Shown: one piece after another, positions 33,702 through 40,200 of the stretch
How the letters are laid out: each line of letters opens with the position of its first letter
Numbering within the stretch: position 1 is the stretch's first letter
Assembly (NCBI GenBank): GCA_050013795.1
Contig: JBEKEO010000011.1
Location: 1 to 40,200, forward strand
Direction: 5' to 3'
DNA: 40,200 nt
From: CAWHOW01 sp050013795
GTDB taxonomy: Bacteria; Bacteroidota; Bacteroidia; Bacteroidales; CG2-30-32-10
Notes under the pieces: model-generated
Told to the model about the DNA's origin: nothing
Database searches by the model: none
What the model saw: only the letters and a program-made list of their open reading frames with translations
Made by a program: the position numbers and the translations under genes

Positions 33702-33943
33702 TACACCTTTTACTATTGTGTACAATAAGCCCGCAATTTATATATTATTCGTGAAATTAAACACAAAACAATTAATTTTTTTTTTGCTATGAATTGTTAA
33801 ATGGTTGTGCTGCTTAAAGGAAGGAAGAATTTAATTATATGCAAATTTGTTCTTAGCTCATTTGTTCATGGTTCAAAGTCCAATAAATAAAAGATATATA
33901 AATTATCTTTTTTATCAATCAGATTTTTATTATCGCAATACCG

Positions 33944-34717
33944 CTAATGGTTCCCGGCTGCGTGCCAGTGCTTTTTTATATATTTTACAGCTTGTTCCTG
34001 TGTATGGAATGCAAAGTTTTTATATCGGTCGTGAACGGCAATTATTTCGTCCATTGCTTTGTCAACTAATTCTTTATTTTCCCATATTTTTAAATGTTCT
34101 ATCACTGTTTCAAGGCAGTCTTTTTTATAGCTAATCTGACCAATCACATGAATTATGGTATTTCTTACTCTGGCCGTTTTTTCATATTGCAACTCTTTTA
34201 ACAAAGGCAAAATATCTTCCGGATGCTTTCGCCCAAACAGTTCAAGTCCATGACAAATTTCCCTGCGCACCTCTGCATTTGCATGATGTAAAAATCGTTT
34301 TGCAAAGGCTATAACCGGTATCGGATTTTTCTCCCCCATCTTCTTGATTGACCCGATTACAGCGTTACGAACAGAATGATGGTTATCAAACAATCCCTTT
34401 TCCATAAAAGTCACTACCTTCTGAAAATCAGTAATTCCAATTTCTCCCGCTGCATTAATTACTGTTTGCCTTACTTTTTCATTTTCATTATTCGACAATA
34501 ATTCAAGCTGTTTTATTATTTCAGGACGATGTTCTTTTTTGGCTTTATAAATTTTACCTATTACCAGATAAGCTGTTTTCCGGATGTACATGTCTTCATC
34601 GGAAAAGTAAGTCAATATCTGTGTGCTCTTGCGGGCATCAAGATCTGAAAGAATTTCGTTGTTGATTTTATCAACAAGTAACTTTCGTTGTTCTTTATTT
34701 AAGTCGTAAAAACTCAA
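33944..34717 (-). CDS. HEAT-repeat protein
   Basis: This 257-aa all-helical protein is made of about six HEAT-like units, with recurring patterns such as EKVRQTVINAAGEIG, HSVRNAVIGSIKKMG, AEVRREICHGLELFG and ARVRNTIIHVIGQI. It has no signal peptide, membrane segment or visible catalytic motif. HEAT scaffolds bind proteins or, in AlkD-type glycosylases, DNA; the repeated basic residues leave either possible. It begins 10 bp after the end of the MFS gene and is probably in its operon. Confidence 0.83.
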   Translation of the reverse strand: MSFYDLNKEQRKLLVDKINNEILSDLDARKSTQILTYFSDEDMYIRKTAYLVIGKIYKAKKEHRPEIIKQLELLSNNENEKVRQTVINAAGEIGITDFQKVVTFMEKGLFDNHHSVRNAVIGSIKKMGEKNPIPVIAFAKRFLHHANAEVRREICHGLELFGRKHPEDILPLLKELQYEKTARVRNTIIHVIGQISYKKDCLETVIEHLKIWENKELVDKAMDEIIAVHDRYKNFAFHTQEQAVKYIKKHWHAAGNH

Positions 34718-34727
34718 TTTTTTTACT

Positions 34728-35957
34728 TTAATTTTCTTTTTTGTTGCCGATCAATGTTGATTCTTTAAGCAGCATTGACAGAAAAAGGCTGATTACCACA
34801 AGTCCTATAAGTACAAGCAAAGGATTGGTCATCGAGCCTGTTATGGTCGATTTAAAACTGTCCATTCCAAATATAAAAGCGATTCCCGAAATCTGACCAA
34901 CAAGTAAAAGCAAACCATTTGATGTGCTTTCAGGTGCGGGAAAGGTCATTTCGGCCCCATACTGAAATCCAATCGGGCCTGCGCTGAGCAGAAAAAAGCC
35001 CAAAGTAATACTCGAAGCAAGAAGCATCCAATAACTTGTAGCAAAGGTTATGCCTGCCAGTCCAACAATAGCACCAATAAGGGCAATGGTGATAAACGGA
35101 ACCCTTTTTCTGAGACGATCTGAAAGTACAGGCATAATAATCGCACCTACAATTCCGCCTATTATCATAACACCGCCTGTAGTTCCTGCCTGTTCGGCTG
35201 TAAATCCTCTTGGCTTAAGAATATCCTCTATCCATGTTGCCACACAATTGAATATACCCAACCCAACAAAAAAGATGAACATCAGCCAATAAAATGCTTT
35301 GTTATGTAAAGTATCTTTAAGACCGGTAAACGCCATAGAACGTTCCTCCTGATCGGCGCTACACGGAGCAGTTGCCGGACGTTCTCTGACCAGCAGAAAA
35401 AACAGAACAGGTGATGAAATGGAAATTATTCCATAACAATAAATCATTCCACTCATACCATTTTCTTTGACAAGATAAGGCGATAAAAGCATCCCGACCA
35501 AAACGCCGAGATACATAGCCAATGTTCCAAACCCTGATGCTGTAGCTCTTTCTTCAATAGGAAACCATCTGGCGGCAATCTTGGTGAGTGCATTGAGAAT
35601 AAAAGGCTGACCGACCGCAACTCCAATTTGAGACCAGAGCAACGGGCTGTAATTCGTACCTGCCATTCCTCTTGTAAATCCAAACACACCTGTAAGTACT
35701 ACACCGATTCCTACGCCCCAGCGAATTCCATAAGTATCGATTACCCATGATGCGGGGATTGACACGACCAGGTATACGAGCATGAAACACATGGAAAGCA
35801 TTCCGATCTGCATGTCTGAAACATGATAATACAAGGTTGCATCGGTTGTTACAGGAGCAAAAGTGATCCATAACAGCTGGTTAACGGTTACCACAAACAT
35901 ATATACAATAAGTACAACCCAGCGGTATTTGTAAACTTTGAATTTGTTTGATTCCAT
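34728..35957 (-). CDS. MFS transporter
   Basis: This 409-aa inner-membrane transporter has about 12 membrane segments. It has a typical MFS cytoplasmic loop between TM2 and TM3 (VIDTYGIRWGVGIGVVL) and a second-half counterpart (LSDRLRKRVPFITIAL). The N-terminal block QLLWITFAPVTTDATLYYHV and WFPIEERATASGFGTLA resemble the FLVCR/DIRC2-like MFS group, but this comparison is from memory. The substrate is unknown. It is followed directly by the HEAT-repeat gene. Confidence 0.88.
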   Translation of the reverse strand: MESNKFKVYKYRWVVLIVYMFVVTVNQLLWITFAPVTTDATLYYHVSDMQIGMLSMCFMLVYLVVSIPASWVIDTYGIRWGVGIGVVLTGVFGFTRGMAGTNYSPLLWSQIGVAVGQPFILNALTKIAARWFPIEERATASGFGTLAMYLGVLVGMLLSPYLVKENGMSGMIYCYGIISISSPVLFFLLVRERPATAPCSADQEERSMAFTGLKDTLHNKAFYWLMFIFFVGLGIFNCVATWIEDILKPRGFTAEQAGTTGGVMIIGGIVGAIIMPVLSDRLRKRVPFITIALIGAIVGLAGITFATSYWMLLASSITLGFFLLSAGPIGFQYGAEMTFPAPESTSNGLLLLVGQISGIAFIFGMDSFKSTITGSMTNPLLVLIGLVVISLFLSMLLKESTLIGNKKEN

Positions 35958-36143
35958 TTTATTAAGTTATTTAATTAATAATTATTTCTTTTGGAACTTA
36001 TTTTTATTTGCCTAACGGTTTAATGGTCGGCGCCTTTTAACAAACTTCTATCATCAGTGTATGTGCGAAGCATAACATTATCATTCGTGCAAAATAGTCG
36101 CTACACATTGTGCCAAGTGCTGATCGGCATTACTGTCAAGTTA
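35958..36143. other. intergenic region, no gene
   Basis: This gap of 186 bp separates the glycosyltransferase stop from the MFS start. It is less AT-rich in 36010-36130 than its flanks and contains short words such as CTAACGG and GATCGGCATTAC. I see no ORF, hairpin terminator or consensus promoter. Confidence 0.4.
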
Positions 36144-37976
36144 TTATTCAAACCCAATATTAAAATCATCTATTTGAATTTTTGTTTTGCTGTTTGATGT
36201 TGGCAACCATACATAAATCCCAATTTCTGCTGAATTATCAGTAATTACAGGGATCTCTTTTGTAATTAAAATCTTACTCCATTTATTTATATTTGAACTA
36301 TCAGTGCATATTTTATCACCCGACCAAAATAAAGATTTTCCACTACTATCAATTGATAAAACCAGTTCGCAATCATTAATTTCAGAGAACCTTCTAAACA
36401 AAGATATTGTGACTTTTCTTTTGTGATTTATTTCTTTTATTTGTTTCAAAAAATCAACACTGAATGTGTTTACCGAATCAACCTGACAGGAATACGGATA
36501 GCTGACGAAAAGTTTTTTATTTAGTGATTCCGGCAAAATTTCAGGCGCATACTCATCAAAGTTGTTAACATAAGAGAATATTGTATCTGCTGAACTGATT
36601 ATTATATTTTTTCTCCAGTATTTTTCTCTCTCTCTTTTCTCCCAATTCGGCGTTCTTCTGTATGCAAATAATCTTGAATCTTTGTTTTTCAATGCCTGAT
36701 TTATCAAATTGCTTTTGGAATACAATGAATTTGAAGGATAATATTCCTTAGCTAAAACAATGTGATATATAAATCCTGACAGGATAAAGAAGACCGCAAA
36801 TTTTTTCCAGAATGATTTTTTAAATAAATATTCAATGCAATAAAATGAAAACCAAAATGAAACAGGCAAAAGTAAATAAAAGGTCAATGAGGAAACATCT
36901 CTGATGGCAAACAGAAAGCTTATGTATGTGAGCAAAACAGTGCCAATAGTAAATAATTTAACATATTTGAATTCCGGATGAGTTGTTTTTCGAAAGAAAA
37001 AAGTAATATAATAAATTGTTTGCAAAACGCCTGTTACAAACAAAATCACAATGAAAGGCGCTGCCCATAGATTATGTAACAGAAATATTTTTTCTTGTTT
37101 TAGTCCTCCGATAATAAAATGACGGGCTTCAAATGTACTAAAGGCAATAAAGCGTGTAATTACATCTGCGTTTTTCAAATTTGATATATTGAAAACAATT
37201 GCTGATCCTGCATCTCCTGTAAAAAATCCATATTTTATTAATGTAGGAATAACTGTAGATATAATCAGGATAAAGCCAATCCCCAGGAAGGACAACCCGC
37301 TAAAAATTATTTTGAAATTCTTTGTTCTTAAAAGGAAATATAATGTCATAAGAATATAAAATGGCAATAAGACCCATGACATATGTATTTGCATGATCCA
37401 TCCTAAAGATAACCCAATTAAAAAAAACGAAAGATTCATGGAAAGAATCTTCTCTTTATAAATGGGTAGCAATTCAATAATACTGATAAAAAAAAGTATC
37501 GCCGGAGCCCAAACATAGGAAGGGTTTATAATTGTTGTACTATAGTTTACTGTCCAGGGCGCAGTAAGCAACCATGCATATATAAACCATTTCGGAATTC
37601 CGGTTATTCTTTTTGAGATATACCATGCGAAAAAAGCCAAAGACAGCGTTGATAAAATATTCAATAATATAAAAGGAGCTTCTGGTGATGCTGAAATATA
37701 GAATGGTAATCCAACTAATAATCCTTGTAATGCACCTGGGATTTGCGAAGCAGTATAGGATATATCAGGGCCCCAATAAGGCCATACTTTAGTTATGTAA
37801 AACTTTAACCCGATTAAATAAATTTGTGTGTAATCCTGTAAGTACTGTGTATTAACCTCGGCAAAACTTATACACAAGCCATAAACTGTTCTTAAAATTA
37901 ATGCTACAAGTATTATTAATACTATGCTTTTATTGCTTTTTATTTTTTGTATTATTTTAATCAAGATAAACTTCAA
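36144..37976 (-). CDS. membrane glycosyltransferase, GT39/ArnT-like
   Basis: This 610-aa polytopic protein has an N-terminal membrane helix, a long first external loop (FAEVNTQYLQDYTQIYLIGL) and about ten further helices to residue ~415. This is the arrangement of lipid-phosphate-sugar-dependent transferases (PMT, ArnT, GT39/GT83). The last ~190 residues are soluble and beta-rich (VTISLFRRFSEINDCELVLS, IQIDDFNIGFE), resembling a carbohydrate-binding beta-sandwich. The acceptor and donor are unknown. The adjacent genes give no pathway context. Confidence 0.72.
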   Translation of the reverse strand: MKFILIKIIQKIKSNKSIVLIILVALILRTVYGLCISFAEVNTQYLQDYTQIYLIGLKFYITKVWPYWGPDISYTASQIPGALQGLLVGLPFYISASPEAPFILLNILSTLSLAFFAWYISKRITGIPKWFIYAWLLTAPWTVNYSTTIINPSYVWAPAILFFISIIELLPIYKEKILSMNLSFFLIGLSLGWIMQIHMSWVLLPFYILMTLYFLLRTKNFKIIFSGLSFLGIGFILIISTVIPTLIKYGFFTGDAGSAIVFNISNLKNADVITRFIAFSTFEARHFIIGGLKQEKIFLLHNLWAAPFIVILFVTGVLQTIYYITFFFRKTTHPEFKYVKLFTIGTVLLTYISFLFAIRDVSSLTFYLLLPVSFWFSFYCIEYLFKKSFWKKFAVFFILSGFIYHIVLAKEYYPSNSLYSKSNLINQALKNKDSRLFAYRRTPNWEKREREKYWRKNIIISSADTIFSYVNNFDEYAPEILPESLNKKLFVSYPYSCQVDSVNTFSVDFLKQIKEINHKRKVTISLFRRFSEINDCELVLSIDSSGKSLFWSGDKICTDSSNINKWSKILITKEIPVITDNSAEIGIYVWLPTSNSKTKIQIDDFNIGFE

Positions 37977-38011
37977 ATATTATTTTGCAATCTGATCTTT
38001 TGATGCTGCCT

Positions 38012-38632
38012 TTATCTTTTCAATTTAATATCCGAATAATTAAAATACTTTATTGTATTATCTATATATTGAACTGATATTTTACTAAGTTTATAATAAC
38101 TTATAGCTCCTGTAGAAAACAAAATGTCGTTTTCAAAAGTAGCTTTCTCATCAGGTCCGATAGGGCCTAATATCTGACAATTATTTGAATTTTTACCCTT
38201 TTTATCTGTTACAATATAATTCATAACCGAAAAGTCATCATATACCCAAAATGGTTTTGTATGTATAAACACATTATAGATACTATCTTTATTATACACT
38301 TCTTTTAAATCACTACCTTCGTTTATTTCCTGTGCCTTGATACGAATGTCATTCTTTAAAGAATCCTGTTTTTGTAACTTTTGCAGGTATAACATATATT
38401 TGGTTACAACCAGATTTTTTACATTTATAAATCCTGTAAAATCTCTCGAACTTACATATTTACATATAAAGCCATTATTTTTATAACTTAAAACAGTTAC
38501 CGTATCGCCCCTTGATAAATTAATACTGCTCGTTCCATCATAAAGGGTAACGTTGTTTGATACAATTGTTCGTTTCTGTGCAAATGTTACTATGCTACAA
38601 ATTAAAAATCCGAATAATAATATTTTTTTCAT
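38012..38632 (-). CDS. exported protein with SH3-like domain
   Basis: This 206-aa protein starts with a signal peptide (MKKILLFGFLICSIVTFAQ). Residues ~22-75 fit a bacterial SH3 domain (VTLYDGTSSINLSRGDTVTV, followed by a KYVSSRDFTGFINVKNL strand pattern). The remainder is charged and beta-rich, with no recognised domain. The ATG and signal peptide fix the start. Its neighbours are unrelated. Function unknown. Confidence 0.7.
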   Translation of the reverse strand: MKKILLFGFLICSIVTFAQKRTIVSNNVTLYDGTSSINLSRGDTVTVLSYKNNGFICKYVSSRDFTGFINVKNLVVTKYMLYLQKLQKQDSLKNDIRIKAQEINEGSDLKEVYNKDSIYNVFIHTKPFWVYDDFSVMNYIVTDKKGKNSNNCQILGPIGPDEKATFENDILFSTGAISYYKLSKISVQYIDNTIKYFNYSDIKLKR

Positions 38633-38662
38633 AATTCTTATTATAATAATACTGCCATTTAT

Positions 38663-38758
38663 TTAATCTTTTACAGGAATTTTATCTGTTAAATTCATTT
38701 TACCACAAGCCATTGAAGCAAGTAAGCCGGCAGCAGTGAATTCAATTAATAAATCCAT
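38663..38758 (-). CDS. possible 31-aa small ORF overlapping the ICMT gene end
   Basis: The ATG at 38758 lies within the last codons of the methyltransferase gene (-1 overlap of 13 bp). It opens a 31-codon frame beginning MDLLIEFTAAGLLASMACGK and ending in TAA at 38663. The overlap would allow translational coupling. There is no homology that I recognise; it may be chance or the remnant of a lost gene. Confidence 0.2.
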   Translation of the reverse strand: MDLLIEFTAAGLLASMACGKMNLTDKIPVKD

Positions 38759-39303
38759 GGTATTAAACGATATGTGTTTTTTTTATAATCCAAATAATCA
38801 GCCCCGAATTGGTCTGTTAATACTTTCTCTTCAATCCTTATGCGATTTATCAGCCCAACAGTTATTAAAATAGTTACAACTATCAAGCTTAACCAATTAT
38901 TTAATGATATGCCAAAACCTATAAAAGATAATAATGAACCAGAATATGATGGATGCCTAAGAAATCTGTAAACTCCGTCCTTTTTTATTTTATGATCTTC
39001 TCGAATTGTAACATCCACAGTAAAAAAACTCCCTAATGTCCAAATAGATATAAATCTAAGAATCATTCCAACAACAATTATTGCAAGCCCAATATATGGC
39101 ACTATTAATTGGTCACTTATTAAAATCTTGACATAAGATGAAAAAATAATCCCAGAGAAGATGCTAAGAGTTATCATAATCCACATAAATCCGAGTGATC
39201 CTTTGTCTTGTCCCTTTTTATCATTAGAGCCAGAAAGCATCAATCTATTCAGTAAAATCTCTGAACAGCACCAAATAATCCAAATTATTATAAAAATCAT
39301 CAT
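38746..39303 (-). CDS. ICMT/PEMT-type membrane methyltransferase
   Basis: This 185-aa protein with about five membrane segments belongs to the isoprenylcysteine carboxyl methyltransferase / phospholipid methyltransferase superfamily. Supporting motifs are VYRFLRHPSYSGSLLSFIGF (the R-H-P-x-Y-x-G SAM site, ~117-136) and RIEEKVLTDQFGADYLDYKK (the conserved E-E and Y-x-x-Y-x-x-x, ~155-175). It would use S-adenosylmethionine at the membrane, with a lipid or other hydrophobic acceptor that cannot be named. Bacterial members do not usually modify prenylated proteins. Confidence 0.87.
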   Translation of the reverse strand: MMIFIIIWIIWCCSEILLNRLMLSGSNDKKGQDKGSLGFMWIMITLSIFSGIIFSSYVKILISDQLIVPYIGLAIIVVGMILRFISIWTLGSFFTVDVTIREDHKIKKDGVYRFLRHPSYSGSLLSFIGFGISLNNWLSLIVVTILITVGLINRIRIEEKVLTDQFGADYLDYKKNTYRLIPWIY

Positions 39304-39412
39304 AGTATTATATTCTTAAATAAATATTTATTTCATTGCCGCCAACGTTCAAACATTACCAGCAATTTACTGATGCTGTTTTGCAAACTACGACAAACAG
39401 AGGATTCAAACA

Positions 39413-40200
39413 TCATTCTTTCACTATCCTTGTAACCACTGTCTTTTCATTACTATACAGTCTTAAAATGTAAACCCCTTTTGCAAGACTACTTATATCA
39501 ATGTCTGTTTTCCCTTGTTGTAATTGTTGTTGCAGAATTGTTTGTCCTTGTATGTTTAAAATTTCTATTGTTGATTTTTGTTGACATTCTATTGTTAGGT
39601 TATTAAAAGCGGGATTAGGATATAAAAGTATTTCATTGTTATTAACCTTAGTTTCTTTTATTCCAACTGATTCATTGCAAAGTTCAACTACTTCAGTATT
39701 ATTTAAAACACGACTATATATTGCCACTTCATCAATTTTACCTACAAAAAAACAATTACTCATAGTGCCAGCTGCTCCAATGTATAAATCGTTATAAATT
39801 GAATTGGACGTAACCTTGGGGCCCACAATCAAAGAATCGCTCAGTACGCCGTCAAAATATATTTTCGATTCTCCTGTTGCAGTATTATATGTTCCAACAA
39901 CACAAACCCATTGATTAAGATAATTTGTATATAATTGTTTTGAATCGCACTCATAATTATTAGTGCCATCACCATAAAAGAAACAATATTTATATTGATT
40001 ACTACCATATCCACTAGAGGTGAGTAACTGCATTGCATAAGTGGGATAGTAACCAGTAGTGTTACTTTTAGAAACTATTGTCGGATACAAAGGCAAACTG
40101 GCGTTATCTGAGGTCGAAATATAAATCCATGCAGAAATTGTTTTATCCCCGATAATATTTAATTGACTCGTATATGGTACTTCAATCCAACTGCTGCCAT
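39413..40200 (-). CDS. LamG-domain protein with T9SS sorting domain (5' end outside window)
   Basis: The frame runs open to the window edge, so the start is not included. The visible N-terminal part is a concanavalin-like LamG domain: SWIEVPYTSQLNIIGDKTIS followed by AWIYIS near 40130-40190, then VVGTYNTATGESKIYFDG and KIDEVAIYSRVLNNTEV. A T9SS type A domain ends the protein (ILLYPNPAFNNLTIE, DISSLAKGVYILRLYSNEKT, VTRIVKE). It is a surface or released protein exported through SprA, possibly carbohydrate-binding. An in-frame TTG at 40096 is internal to the LamG fold, not the start. Confidence 0.88.
   Translation of the reverse strand, partial: GSSWIEVPYTSQLNIIGDKTISAWIYISTSDNASLPLYPTIVSKSNTTGYYPTYAMQLLTSSGYGSNQYKYCFFYGDGTNNYECDSKQLYTNYLNQWVCVVGTYNTATGESKIYFDGVLSDSLIVGPKVTSNSIYNDLYIGAAGTMSNCFFVGKIDEVAIYSRVLNNTEVVELCNESVGIKETKVNNNEILLYPNPAFNNLTIECQQKSTIEILNIQGQTILQQQLQQGKTDIDISSLAKGVYILRLYSNEKTVVTRIVKE

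Noticed and set aside
35554..35871. Overlapping minus-strand frame of 105 codons in the MFS gene
   Set aside because: It is an alternative frame inside a clear 12-helix transporter, with composition unlike a real protein.

Overview
The window reads as chromosomal DNA of a Bacteroidota bacterium. It is AT-rich. Start codons lack Shine-Dalgarno sequences, and several have a TAnnTTTG-type -7 box upstream. It carries the type IX secretion (T9SS) outer-membrane translocon SprA and three proteins with T9SS C-terminal sorting domains. The F1Fo ATP synthase genes are in the split Bacteroidota arrangement, with atpB-E-F-H-A-G together and no atpD or atpC beside them. The one tRNA gene does not encode its CCA end. 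No rRNA, insertion sequence, prophage or CRISPR array was found.

Layout. 0.2-3.8 kb: an RluA-type pseudouridine synthase (-), a secreted TPR/PD40 protein and a small membrane protein (+), and a class III sirtuin (-). 4.0-16.5 kb, all (+): malic enzyme, a GyrI-like effector-binding protein, ruvA, the 7.4-kb sprA gene and gcvH, followed by three small exported proteins (unknown, TonB C-terminal domain, OB-fold-like). 16.5-19.3 kb (-): a seven-bladed YVTN propeller protein with a T9SS sorting domain, an array of exact 21-bp-period repeats, and an uncharacterised 249-residue protein. 19.5-22.9 kb (-): a compact sugar cassette of LacI regulator, GluP/FucP-type transporter and ROK kinase. 23.1-27.7 kb (-): a T9SS-secreted YCF48/BNR-type protein, gltX, a repeat lipoprotein and tRNA-Gln(CTG). 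27.8 kb (+): a TcdA/ThiF-type E1-like enzyme. 28.6-33.7 kb (-): the ATP synthase operon. 33.9-40.2 kb (-): HEAT-repeat protein and MFS transporter, a GT39/ArnT-like membrane glycosyltransferase, an SH3-like exported protein, an ICMT-type methyltransferase, and the 3' part of a LamG-domain T9SS cargo cut by the window edge.

Functional links. SprA is the pore through which the three sorting-domain proteins would leave the cell, so machinery and cargo lie on one segment, although they are not one operon. The LacI-MFS-ROK genes form a regulated uptake-and-phosphorylation unit. The ATP synthase genes form one transcription unit, interrupted between atpE and atpF by a REP-like palindrome.

The least explained region is 16.6-18.5 kb. 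Tandem units of exactly 21 bp form two adjacent blocks of different sequence between two genes. The same 21-bp spacing recurs as short duplications in the signal-peptide and sorting-domain coding parts of the neighbouring YVTN gene and in its downstream intergenic DNA. I could not match this to a repeat class I know, and it is the main candidate for something new here.
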